Positions 49,900 through 58,579 of a stretch of DNA of 64,000 bases are shown one piece after another. The notes beneath the pieces were generated by a model. It saw only the letters and a program-made list of their open reading frames with translations, was not told where the DNA came from and searched no databases. Position 1 is the stretch's first letter; each line of letters opens with the position of its first letter. This DNA comes from ZC4RG30 sp035556135 (GTDB lineage: Bacteria; Pseudomonadota; Gammaproteobacteria; Steroidobacterales; Steroidobacteraceae), in contig DATMFO010000003.1 of assembly GCA_035556135.1 (NCBI GenBank), positions 992,001 through 1,056,000 on the forward strand. Reading direction: 5' to 3'. The position numbers and the translations under genes are program-made.

Positions 49900-51471
49900 T
49901 TATTCGGCGGCGGGTTCCGCTGCAGGCCCGCGCGCCGCGGGACCGCCCCTTGCGCCAGCGCCGGAAGCCGGCCCGCCGCCCCTGGCACCACGGGCGGCGG
50001 CACCAGGGCCAGCACCGGCAGCACCGCGGGCACCAGGACCCGCGCCCCGCGCCGGCGCAGCCGCCGGGTTGCGCCAGGGATCCACGTTCACCTTGGGGAA
50101 ATGGGTGGCGAGCCGCTGTTTCACGGACGCCAGGCCCGGATCGGCGGCGAGGTTGTTCCATTCATCCGGATCGTTGCTGTGGTCGTACAGCTCCTCGGCG
50201 CCATCCGCATAACGCGTATAGCGCCAGCGCACATCGCGCACGGAATGGTTGCCCTTGCCCCAGGTGCTGAGCGCAACGCGATCCCATTTCATGCCTGGGT
50301 TTTCCAGCAGCGGCCGAAGGCTGTTGCCGCCCTCGAGGTGTCCCGGCGCCTTCAGGCCCGCGAGGTCCACCAGCGTGGGATACAGGTCCATGGAGCTCAC
50401 CGGTACATCCGTGCGGCTGCCCGGCTTCGTGACACCGGGCGCCACGATGATGAAGGGCACCCGCAGCGAGGGTTCCCACAGTGTCTCTTTCTCGCGCTGG
50501 TTCTTCTCGCCCAGCTGGTAGCCGTGGTCGCTCATCAGCACGATGATGGTGTTGCCGGCACGACCGCTTTCATCGAGCGCCTTGAGCACCCGACCCACCG
50601 CCTCGTCAGCCAGGGTGATGCTTGAAAGATAGGCTTGCACGGCGTCTTTCCACGCGCCGGCCTCCATGATGGGCTTCATGCGCTGGCGGTCGTGGTGGGC
50701 CGGCGCAATGTCGTCCAGGTCGTCGGCCTTGTAGGGCGGCAACTTCACGCCATCGAGCGGATACATGTTGAAATACTCGGTGGGGTTGTACCAGGGCGCG
50801 TGAGGGCGGTAGATGCCTGCGGCGATGAAGCGGGGCTGGCGGACGCCCTCGGTTTCCCTGATCCGCCGCACGACGTAGCCGCTGGTCATGCCGTCGATGG
50901 TGGCATCGAAGGTGGCCACCACAGGCCCCCAGTTGAACTGCAACTGGTCGACCGCCGCGGGCTTCAGCTCATCCGGCAATTGCCAGTCGAGGGCCGGCCA
51001 GAAGTCATTCCAGGCCTTCACATCGTTGAAGCCGGGGTGGCCACTGGCCCCGAAAGTATGGGCATGGAAGATCTTGCCCGCGCCGAAAGTCAGGTAGCCG
51101 GATTCGCGGAAGTACCGTGGCAGGGAAGGCTTGTCCGTGAACAGGGGCATGGCGCGCCAGTCCTGCGCGTTGTTGTAGACCCCGGACGTTGAAGGCAGCA
51201 GCCCGAACAAGGCGGCAGTCCGGATGGCATTGCACTGCGGGGCAATCGACTGCGCATTGGTGAACACCATGCCGCGATTGGCCAGCTTCGTGAGGTTCGG
51301 GGTGATGGCCTGCGGGTCGCCCAGGGGCTCGATCATTGCATTGAGGTCATCAACCATGATCAGCAGCACGTCGGGCTGCCTGGCAGCGGCTGCGGGGGTC
51401 GGGCCAGCCCACGCAACAAGCAGTGCAGTGGCGATGCAGGAGGTGAGGAATCGGGTGGGAACGGCCATCAT
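49900..51471 (-). CDS. Exported sulfatase (iduronate-2-sulfatase-like)
   Basis: 523 aa from the ATG at 51471 (AAGG upstream). Signal peptide ATALLVAWAGPTPAAAA. Sulfatase core: metal pair in DVLLIMVDDLNAM, formylglycine motif C-N-A-I-R (APQCNAIRTAAL), GVYNNAQDW, YRPHAPWYNP, VLMSDHGYQLGEKNQ and SLRVPFI. Like iduronate-2-sulfatase relatives, the active Cys is in C-x-A-x-R. The last about 55 residues are almost pure Ala/Gly/Pro/Arg (49903-50075). It hydrolyses a sulfate ester, probably of a polysaccharide; this adjoins the FecIR array but regulation by it is not shown. Confidence 0.9.
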   Translation of the reverse strand: MMAVPTRFLTSCIATALLVAWAGPTPAAAARQPDVLLIMVDDLNAMIEPLGDPQAITPNLTKLANRGMVFTNAQSIAPQCNAIRTAALFGLLPSTSGVYNNAQDWRAMPLFTDKPSLPRYFRESGYLTFGAGKIFHAHTFGASGHPGFNDVKAWNDFWPALDWQLPDELKPAAVDQLQFNWGPVVATFDATIDGMTSGYVVRRIRETEGVRQPRFIAAGIYRPHAPWYNPTEYFNMYPLDGVKLPPYKADDLDDIAPAHHDRQRMKPIMEAGAWKDAVQAYLSSITLADEAVGRVLKALDESGRAGNTIIVLMSDHGYQLGEKNQREKETLWEPSLRVPFIIVAPGVTKPGSRTDVPVSSMDLYPTLVDLAGLKAPGHLEGGNSLRPLLENPGMKWDRVALSTWGKGNHSVRDVRWRYTRYADGAEELYDHSNDPDEWNNLAADPGLASVKQRLATHFPKVNVDPWRNPAAAPARGAGPGARGAAGAGPGAAARGARGGGPASGAGARGGPAARGPAAEPAAE

Positions 51472-51678
51472 GCGGCAAGCCTTCAGCATCAGGGATGACT
51501 CATGGTAGCCACGTGGCCCCCACCGACAATCGCTGATCCATCCGGCGAGGGAATCATTGGATATCACTCCATCGGGCACGGGGCCATTGTTCGGGACACG
51601 AAGGGAAATCCCGGCCATCGCGACCATTGGCTACCGGGGCGGGCCGGCGGATACTGGTCGCCGGAGCACAGGAACTGA

Positions 51679-52542
51679 ATGCCAACATCCCCTGACCGGA
51701 TGCCTGCACTGTTCATCGGCCATGGCAGTCCGATGAATACTTTCGAGCGCAATGGCTTCACCGCCGTCTGGCGGGAACTGGGCAGCCGATTGCCTCGCCC
51801 GAGCGCGCTGCTCGTCATCTCTGCCCATTGGTACTTCGGCGCCACCGCGGTCACCGCAATGTCGCGGCCCCGCACGATCCATGACTTCTACGGGTTTCCG
51901 CAGGAGCTGTTCGACTTCGACTACCCCGCGCCGGGGCTGCCAGACTTCGCCGCCGAGGTAGCCGACCTGGTGAGGCCCCACTGGGTGGGCCTGGACCGTG
52001 ACCAGTGGGGACTGGACCACGGCACATGGAGTGTTCTCGCACACATGTACCCGGATGCCGATGTCCCGGTGGTGCAGCTTTCAATCAATGCCCTGCAGCC
52101 GCTGGACTACCACCTTGCACTCGGCGAGCGGCTCGCGCCGCTACGGCAGCGCAACGTACTGGTCCTGGGCAGCGGCAATGTGGTCCACAACCTGCGGCGC
52201 GTGCAATGGGACCAGCCCGATGCAGCCTTTGACTGGGCGCGGCGCTTCGACGATACCGTCGCCTCGCAACTGGCTGCGGCGCCCGGGGATATCCTCAAGG
52301 TGATGGAAGATCCCGACTATCCCCTGGCGGTACCCACTCCGGATCACTTCATTCCCCTGCTCTACATTGCCGCCCTCGCCGCCCGGGACGGTGTCGCCGC
52401 GCAAGCCATCGTGCGTGGCTACTCGCTGGGATCGATCTCGATGAGCTGCTTTGGCGTGGGGGTCGGAGAAACCTGCCGCGAAGCAGGCGGAGGCGCGGCA
52501 AGGCTGCCGCCTGACGTTCCGCCGGAGCAGACCAACACGTGA
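51679..52542 (+). CDS. ygiD: Class III extradiol ring-cleavage dioxygenase (DODA type)
   Basis: 287 aa, cytoplasmic. The DODA/LigB-like family is marked by PALFIGHGSPMNTF, LLVISAHWYFGATAV, the metal-side H in the first motif and H in SAHW, PHxxDFYGFP (TIHDFYGFPQELFDFDYPAPG), and a distal GSGNVVHNL. Escherichia coli YgiD of this family converts L-DOPA; a catechol of unknown identity is the likely substrate here. The C-terminal 30 residues are longer than usual and Pro/Glu-rich. The stop overlaps the kinase GTG start (GTGA). Confidence 0.87.
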   Translation: MPTSPDRMPALFIGHGSPMNTFERNGFTAVWRELGSRLPRPSALLVISAHWYFGATAVTAMSRPRTIHDFYGFPQELFDFDYPAPGLPDFAAEVADLVRPHWVGLDRDQWGLDHGTWSVLAHMYPDADVPVVQLSINALQPLDYHLALGERLAPLRQRNVLVLGSGNVVHNLRRVQWDQPDAAFDWARRFDDTVASQLAAAPGDILKVMEDPDYPLAVPTPDHFIPLLYIAALAARDGVAAQAIVRGYSLGSISMSCFGVGVGETCREAGGGAARLPPDVPPEQTNT

Positions 52543-54182
52543 CAAGGGATGTGAAGGGACCACCCGGCTTCCTGGCCGGTGGCGGTGCAACGGGCGCGCT
52601 CATCCGCGCCCACCCCTGGGAGAAGACTGCGCTCGGTGATCCCGCGCAGTGGCCGCAGGGCCTGCGCACTGCAGTGCGCATACTGCTCACCACGCAGCAT
52701 CCCGTGTTCATCTTCTGGGGCGCAGAGCACACCTGTCTCTACAACGATGCCTACTCCCGCTCCCTGGGCCCGGAGAAGCATCCGTCGATACTGGGTGCGC
52801 CAGGGCGGCAGGCCTGGGAGGAAATCTGGACCATCATCGGGCCCCAGATCGAGCAGGTCATGCGCGGCGCGGGAGCAACCTGGCATGAGAACCAGCTCGT
52901 GCCCATCATCCGCCACGGCGAGCTGCAGGATGTGTACTGGACCTACAGCTACAGCCCCATCGACGAGCCGGATTCGCCGCATGGCGTCGGCGGCGTGCTG
53001 GTCATCTGCACCGAAACCACCGGACAGGTACTGGCGCAGCAGCGGTTGATGGAAGAGCGCGAACGATTCGTGCAGCTTTTCAACCAGGCCCCCACCTTCC
53101 TGGCGGTGCTGGAAGGGCCGGAACATGTGTTCACCTTCGCCAACCCGGCCTACCTGCGGCTGGTCGGCGACCGCGATGTGATCGGGCGCACTGTCGCCGA
53201 GGCGCTTCCGGAAGCTGTCGCGCAGGGCTATGTGGCTCACCTTGATGAGGTGTTCCGCACTGGAAGGTCCTTCTCCGCCACCGGCGCCACGTTCTCATTC
53301 CTGCTGCATGACAGCGAGGTACTGGCGCGGCGCCACGTGGACTTCGTGTATCAGCCCATGACCAGCCGCGAGGGCATGGTCACAGGCATCCTGGTGCAGG
53401 GCGTGGACGTGACCGCTCGCGCCGAGTCGGAAGCCGCCCTGGCGCGCAGCCGCTCGCGCCTGGAATTCGCCAGCCGCATTTCCGGAGTGGGGTTCTGGTA
53501 CTGCGACCTGCCTTTCGACAGGCTCGACTGGGACGAACGGGTGAAGGACCACTTCTTTCTCCCGCCTTCTGCCGACGTCACCATCCAGGACTTCTACGCC
53601 CGGCTGCACGAGGAGGACCGGGCCCGCGCCCGGGCGGCCATCGAGACCGCGATCCGCGCCCGCATCCCCTACGACATTGTCTATCGCACGGTAGATCCGG
53701 ACACGGGCGCGACCAAGTGGATCCGCGCACTGGGCGGCGCGGACTTCGCGGCCGACGGCAGCCCCACCCGCTTCGATGGCGTGACCGTCGACGTCTCGGC
53801 GCAGAAGGCCAATGAGCAGCGCCTCTCGACACTGAACGAGCTCCTGCAGGAACAGGACCGGCGCAAGGACGAGTTCATCGCCACGCTGTCACATGAACTG
53901 CGCAATCCGCTCGCGCCCATTCGTGCAGCGGCGCGCATCCTCGTGTCGCCCGGGGTGTCGGGCATCCAGCTGCAGCAGGCCCAGGAGACAATCGATCGCC
54001 AGGTGGTGCAGATGTCGCTGTTGCTGGACGACCTGCTGGACATCGCCCGCATCACCCACGGCAAGTTGCAGCTGCGCAGGGAAAAGGTACTGCTGGCCGG
54101 CGTGGTGGGCGCCGCCGTGGAGGCGCTGCGTCCGCAGCTGGAAGCCCGGCAGCAGCAACTGGTGATGGAAATGCCCCGCTAG
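52539..54182 (+). CDS. Hybrid sensor histidine kinase, N-terminal part (ends at in-frame TAG)
   Basis: 547 codons from a GTG at 52539, overlapping the dioxygenase stop by 4 bp. Three PAS/GAF-like segments (about 35-170, 175-290, 300-420; e.g. HVFTFANPAYLRLVGDRD, FYARLHEEDRARARAAIETA) precede the HisKA dimerisation domain with H452 in FIATLSHELRNPLAPIRAA. The frame then hits TAG at 54180, just where the HATPase domain should begin (after LVMEMPR). The remaining kinase and receiver domains continue in the same frame. As written it cannot phosphorylate. Soluble, with no membrane segment. Confidence 0.85.
   Translation: MTRDVKGPPGFLAGGGATGALIRAHPWEKTALGDPAQWPQGLRTAVRILLTTQHPVFIFWGAEHTCLYNDAYSRSLGPEKHPSILGAPGRQAWEEIWTIIGPQIEQVMRGAGATWHENQLVPIIRHGELQDVYWTYSYSPIDEPDSPHGVGGVLVICTETTGQVLAQQRLMEERERFVQLFNQAPTFLAVLEGPEHVFTFANPAYLRLVGDRDVIGRTVAEALPEAVAQGYVAHLDEVFRTGRSFSATGATFSFLLHDSEVLARRHVDFVYQPMTSREGMVTGILVQGVDVTARAESEAALARSRSRLEFASRISGVGFWYCDLPFDRLDWDERVKDHFFLPPSADVTIQDFYARLHEEDRARARAAIETAIRARIPYDIVYRTVDPDTGATKWIRALGGADFAADGSPTRFDGVTVDVSAQKANEQRLSTLNELLQEQDRRKDEFIATLSHELRNPLAPIRAAARILVSPGVSGIQLQQAQETIDRQVVQMSLLLDDLLDIARITHGKLQLRREKVLLAGVVGAAVEALRPQLEARQQQLVMEMPR
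54180..54182 (+). other. In-frame amber stop splitting the histidine kinase
   Basis: TAG at codon 548 lies between HisKA and HATPase. A one-base change from CAG or GAG would restore a continuous 804-codon kinase. It may be a real nonsense mutation, a readthrough site or an assembly error. Confidence 0.8.
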
Positions 54183-54953
54183 CAGGTGCAGCTGGATGCG
54201 GACCCGCTGCGAATGGCGCAGATCCTCACCAATCTGCTGACCAATGCCTCGCGCTACAGCGAACCAGGCAGCCGCATCGAGGTCACCGGGCACGTCGAGC
54301 AGCGCATGCTGGCGCTGTCGGTGCGCGATCACGGCATCGGCATCGCGCCCGAGTCGATTGCAGGCATCTTCCAGATGTTCTCGCAGATCGATGCCATCGA
54401 AGTTCGCACCGCCGGCGGGCTGGGCATCGGGCTGGCGCTGGTGCGGGGACTTGTCGAGCTGCACGGCGGCAGCGTCGAGGCGCATAGCGCCGGCCTTGGC
54501 AAGGGCAGCGAGTTCATTGTACGGCTGCCGGTGGACACGTCACTGCCTGCCACCCTGGCGCCGACGTGCACCACCGTCGATACCGAAATGCGCCATCGCA
54601 TCCTGCTCGCCGACGACAACCAGGACGCCGCCGACAGCCTCGCCACACTGCTCGAACTCGCCGGCCACGAAGTGCGGGTGGCTTACGGGGGGCGTGACGC
54701 GCTGGCAGTGGCCGAGGATTTCCGCCCCGACACCGTGGTGCTGGATATCGGCATGCCGGATCTCACCGGCCATGAAGTGGCCGCGGAACTGCGCCAGCGG
54801 ACGTGGGCGGAGAAGGTCCGCCTGATTGCGCTCACCGGGTGGGGACAGCAGAGCGACAGGCTTCGCGCCAGCAAGGCCGGGTTCGACCTGCTGCTGGTGA
54901 AGCCTGTCGATCCGGACAGGCTGGAGGCGACGATCCGCGGCCTGTCCGGATAA
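54183..54953 (+). CDS. Hybrid histidine kinase, C-terminal part (HATPase plus receiver)
   Basis: Same frame as the preceding kinase piece. A GTG at 54186 could start it but has no ribosome site. The HATPase domain shows the N box (ADPLRMAQILTNLLTNASRY), the D-x-G-x-G box (DHGIGIAP), and GLGIGLALVRGLVELHGG. A receiver domain follows (RILLADDNQDAADSLATLLEL, phospho-acceptor D in VVLDIGMPDLTG, K in LLVKPVDPDRL). Together with the upstream part it makes a PAS-PAS-PAS-HisKA-HATPase-REC protein. Whether this piece is translated alone is doubtful. Confidence 0.78.
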   Translation, partial: QVQLDADPLRMAQILTNLLTNASRYSEPGSRIEVTGHVEQRMLALSVRDHGIGIAPESIAGIFQMFSQIDAIEVRTAGGLGIGLALVRGLVELHGGSVEAHSAGLGKGSEFIVRLPVDTSLPATLAPTCTTVDTEMRHRILLADDNQDAADSLATLLELAGHEVRVAYGGRDALAVAEDFRPDTVVLDIGMPDLTGHEVAAELRQRTWAEKVRLIALTGWGQQSDRLRASKAGFDLLLVKPVDPDRLEATIRGLSG

Positions 54954-54961
54954 GGCGGAGC

Positions 54962-55933
54962 CTACTGCGCCTTGCGGCCCACCCACGGATCCGGTGAGGC
55001 GGGACCCACCACGGCCATCGCGTAATCCACGCGTCCGCCGCTCATCTTGAACACGTGCACGTCGGCGAGATTGCCCGCGAAGTGCGCGAAGGCCGCCACC
55101 AGGCCAGCCTCCACGTCGGCCAGCGGCACACGGGGCGCGGGGTGCTTGATCACCAGGCCCTTGGGCGAGCAGTCATGCGTGGGCGTGGTGTAGATGCCGT
55201 TCTCCCAGCGGTCGCAGCGATCGGCAAAGGGCGTGTTCACCATGGGCTCGTTGGAGAACATGGCGAAGTAGTCCGTGGCCGCCGCAGCCATCAGCGCACG
55301 CGACTGGCGCTTGTCAGGCGGCAGGATGTTTTCCCAGTCGAGGTGGGCGGTGGCCATCACGACTTCCGGCTTGTACATGAACTCCTGCTCGCGGCCGAGC
55401 ACGTGCTCGATTTCGGTGATCGCCCCGCCGTCCTGCGTCTGCAGCCGGATCGCGGCATGGATGAGCCGACCGTTCTCGTTGATGACACCGAAGGTCACCG
55501 CGCCACAGCGCTCGGTGTCGATGAGGTAGTTCTGCTCGCCCCAGGCACCTGCGCCCTTCCAAAGCGTGCTGGCGCCGGGTGCCTGCTGCACGCCGTTCTC
55601 GGTGAACATCACGTTCGGCGCGATCTTCACCTTTGAAGGATCATGCGCGGCCAGGGCTGCCGAATAGCCGTCGACCACCGCCTTCAGGGTGGCGCGGGGG
55701 CACTTGGTGCCCGGCGCCTCAAAGGGATAGTTGCGACGGGCCTGGCCCGGCGCGCCACCGGCCAGTGGCCCAGCCCCGCCGCCAGGACCGGCAGCGCCGC
55801 CCGGACCTGCACCGGCGCCGCGCGGCGCACCGCCGGGTGCTGCGCCCTGCCCCGGGGGTGTTGGCGCAGCGGCTTGCGCGGTTGCTACTGCGAAGGCGGC
55901 CGCGATGGCGGCAGCCAGGATGCTCTTCTTCAT
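54962..55933 (-). CDS. Exported protein with Gly/Pro-rich head, unknown domain
   Basis: 323 aa from the ATG at 55933, with GGGGGAC upstream and a signal peptide (AAAFAVATAQAAAP). Residues 25-75 are Gly/Pro/Ala-rich (55720-55880). The rest is a conserved-looking domain with CPRATLKAVVDGYSAALAAHD, a possible NTF2/DUF8021-type cone, and GEQNYLIDTERCGAVTFGVI, IEHVLGREQEFMYKPE, DRCDRWENGIYTTPTH. Paired cysteines (GTKC, ERC, DRC, HDC) could form disulphides. Function not recognised. It converges on the kinase gene with an 8-bp gap. Confidence 0.72.
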   Translation of the reverse strand: MKKSILAAAIAAAFAVATAQAAAPTPPGQGAAPGGAPRGAGAGPGGAAGPGGGAGPLAGGAPGQARRNYPFEAPGTKCPRATLKAVVDGYSAALAAHDPSKVKIAPNVMFTENGVQQAPGASTLWKGAGAWGEQNYLIDTERCGAVTFGVINENGRLIHAAIRLQTQDGGAITEIEHVLGREQEFMYKPEVVMATAHLDWENILPPDKRQSRALMAAAATDYFAMFSNEPMVNTPFADRCDRWENGIYTTPTHDCSPKGLVIKHPAPRVPLADVEAGLVAAFAHFAGNLADVHVFKMSGGRVDYAMAVVGPASPDPWVGRKAQ

Positions 55934-56103
55934 GGTGTCCCCCGGACAAAGTGGTCGAATGGTCGCGGCGCAAGCTACTGCGCTGTCTGCCCGGGGGTCA
56001 AGGCTTGGCTGCGGCAACGCCAGAGTCGCCGTCGGCTATAGTCCACCACCGGCCGGAACCACGCTTCCGCGCCCACCAACAACAGCCTTTTCCGGGGGAT
56101 CCT

Positions 56104-58542
56104 GTGACCGTGTCTTCAGAAGTTGCCGCAGCGCGCGGCCGGAACGCCTTGCTGCCACTGTTCATCGTCAGCGGCGGCGCCGCGCTGATCTACGAGGTGG
56201 TGTGGTTCCAGTCGCTGTCGCTGATCATCGGCAGCAGCGCGGTGTCGATGGCGGTGGTGCTCGCGACCTACATGGGCGGCATGGGCCTGGGCAGCCTGGT
56301 GTACCTGCGCTGGCGCGGACGATTCGGTCATCCGCTGCGCATCTATGGACAACTGGAACTGCTGATCGCGATCTGCGCCCTGCTGGTCCTGTATGTGCTC
56401 CCCTGGGCTGGCGGACTGTACACGGCAGTTGGCGGCGGTGGATTCAGCGGCATCCTGCTGCGCGGGCTTTTCTGCGCCATCTTCCTGCTGCCACCCACCA
56501 TGGCCATGGGTGCCACGCTGCCCGCCGCGGCGGGCTGGCTGCGATCCACGCCGGAAGGCGTGAGCCGCGCAGGGTTCTACTACACGGCCAACATCGCGGG
56601 CGGGGTGATCGGTTGTCTGGTAGCGGGCTTCTACCTGCTGCGCGTGTATGACATCCACACCGCCACCTACGTCGGTGTGGTGCTCAACCTGATCGTGGCC
56701 GGTGTTGCCTGGATGCTCTCGCGCGTGACGCCTGACGTGCCTGCCGAGCCGGCAGCGGAACGGTCGGCGATACCCGCAGTGTCGCCCTGGCGCGGCCCCG
56801 ACCTCACGGTCTACATCGCCATCGGCCTGAGTGGCGCATGCGCGCTGGGTTCGCAGGTGATCTGGACGCGCAACCTGGCGCTGCTGCTCGGCGGCACGGT
56901 GTACACCTTCTCCCTCATCCTCGGCACCGTGCTGCTGGGGCTGGGCATGGGCAGCAGCTTCGGCGCCTCGGTGGTGCGCAATTCGCGCGATCCGCGGCGG
57001 GCCCTGCTGATCTGCCAGGTGCTGGCCATGGCCGGGCTCGCCTGGGCGGGGTGGATGATCAGCAGCAACCTGCCGTACTGGCCCATCAATCCCGGCAATG
57101 CGCCAGCCCCGACATACCTGTTCCAGGTCGACTTCCTGCGCAGCTTCCTCGTGGCGCTGCCCGCGTCACTGTGCTGGGGTGCGAGCTTCCCGCTGGCGGT
57201 GGCCGCCGTGGCCGACGGGCGTGGCAACAGCAGCGCCGCCGTCGCGCGCGTGTATGCCGCCAACACGGCTGGCGCCATCCTCGGCGCGCTGTTCACGGGC
57301 CTGGTGCTGGTCGCCTGGATCGGCACGCAGCAGTCGCAGCGCCTGCTGATGGTGCTCTCGCTCACTGCGGCGCTGCTGCTGTTGCTGCCGGCATTGCGCG
57401 GCAAGTCCGCCCCCGCCCGCAACCGGGCGGCGGTCGCGGGCGTCGCGGCTGTGGTGGTGCTCGCCGTGGCCGTGACCTTCGTGCACAAGCTGCCCGGCCC
57501 GCTGGTCGGGTACGGCCGCTGGACGGTCACGTGGCTGCCGCCGCAGGTGGAATTCCTCTACGTGGGGGAGGGGCTGAACTCCACGCTGGCGGTTTCGCGC
57601 GGCCCCGATGGCACGCTGAATTACCACAATGCCGGCAAGGTGCAGGCCTCCAGCCAGCCCAACGACATGCGACTGCAGCGCATGCTGGGCCACCTGACGA
57701 CGCTGCTGGCGAAGGATCCCCGCAATGTGCTGGTAATCGGCAGTGGTGCCGGCGTGACCGCTGGCGCCGTCAGCGTGAATCCCGCGGTGCAGACGCAGAC
57801 CATCGCCGAGATCGAGCCGCTGGTGCCGCGCGTGGTGAGCGAGTTCTTCGCCCACGAAAACCACGGCGTCATCGACAACCCGAAGGTGAAGATACGCATC
57901 GACGATGCGCGGCACTTCCTGCTCACCACCGACGAGAAGTTCGATGCCATCACCGCCGATCCCTTCGATGCCTGGGTGAAGGGCGCCGCCTCGCTGAACA
58001 CGGCCGAGTTCTACGCGGAGATGAAGCGCCACCTGAACCCCGGCGCCGTGGTCACGGCCTGGCTACCCTTCTACGAAACCACCGTGGAGGCCATCAAGAG
58101 CGAGGTCGCCACCTTCGCGGCCGCGTTCCCGCACGTGATCATCTTCGGCAACACCGCCGGTGGCCAGGGCTACGACGGCGTGATGGTCGGCTCGATGGAG
58201 CCTTTCGAAATCGACGTGACCGCAATGGAAGCGCGCCTCAACAGCCCGGAGTTCGAACCGGTGCTCCGTTCGCTCGACGAGGTGGGCTATGGCTCGGTGC
58301 AGCTGTTGCTGGGCACCTTCGCCGCCACCGGCGACCAGCTGAAGAACTGGCTGGGAAATGCCGAAATCAACCGCGACCGCAATCTCAGGCTGCAGTACCT
58401 GGCTGGCCTCGGCGTGAACAACTACGAGCAGGCGGGCATCTACTCGGAGATCCTGCGCGAGGGTGCGTGGCCAGCCGAGGTCTTCCGCGGGGATCTCTCG
58501 ACGCTGTCGCGTCTGCGTTCGGAGGTCATGTCGCAGAGGTAG
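56104..58542 (+). CDS. Fused multispan membrane/spermidine synthase-like protein
   Basis: 812 aa from the GTG at 56104 (CCGGGGGATCCT upstream). About fourteen membrane helices fill residues 15-470 (SGGAALIYEVVWFQSLSLII, GGTVYTFSLILGTVLLGLG, LVALPASLCWGASFPLA). The C-terminal soluble half (about 500-790) is a polyamine-synthase Rossmann fold: VLVIGSGAGVTAGA for the cofactor, IAEIEPLV, and ITADPFDAWVKGAASLNTAEFY. Such fused MFS/spermidine synthases are known; the usual Asp of the synthase active site is replaced in part by DPFDAW, so true aminopropyl transfer is uncertain. Role in polyamine or related export is inferred. Confidence 0.82.
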   Translation: MTVSSEVAAARGRNALLPLFIVSGGAALIYEVVWFQSLSLIIGSSAVSMAVVLATYMGGMGLGSLVYLRWRGRFGHPLRIYGQLELLIAICALLVLYVLPWAGGLYTAVGGGGFSGILLRGLFCAIFLLPPTMAMGATLPAAAGWLRSTPEGVSRAGFYYTANIAGGVIGCLVAGFYLLRVYDIHTATYVGVVLNLIVAGVAWMLSRVTPDVPAEPAAERSAIPAVSPWRGPDLTVYIAIGLSGACALGSQVIWTRNLALLLGGTVYTFSLILGTVLLGLGMGSSFGASVVRNSRDPRRALLICQVLAMAGLAWAGWMISSNLPYWPINPGNAPAPTYLFQVDFLRSFLVALPASLCWGASFPLAVAAVADGRGNSSAAVARVYAANTAGAILGALFTGLVLVAWIGTQQSQRLLMVLSLTAALLLLLPALRGKSAPARNRAAVAGVAAVVVLAVAVTFVHKLPGPLVGYGRWTVTWLPPQVEFLYVGEGLNSTLAVSRGPDGTLNYHNAGKVQASSQPNDMRLQRMLGHLTTLLAKDPRNVLVIGSGAGVTAGAVSVNPAVQTQTIAEIEPLVPRVVSEFFAHENHGVIDNPKVKIRIDDARHFLLTTDEKFDAITADPFDAWVKGAASLNTAEFYAEMKRHLNPGAVVTAWLPFYETTVEAIKSEVATFAAAFPHVIIFGNTAGGQGYDGVMVGSMEPFEIDVTAMEARLNSPEFEPVLRSLDEVGYGSVQLLLGTFAATGDQLKNWLGNAEINRDRNLRLQYLAGLGVNNYEQAGIYSEILREGAWPAEVFRGDLSTLSRLRSEVMSQR

Positions 58543-58579
58543 CGCATGGGGCCGGCGCACCCGGCCCTGGTGGTGGTAT

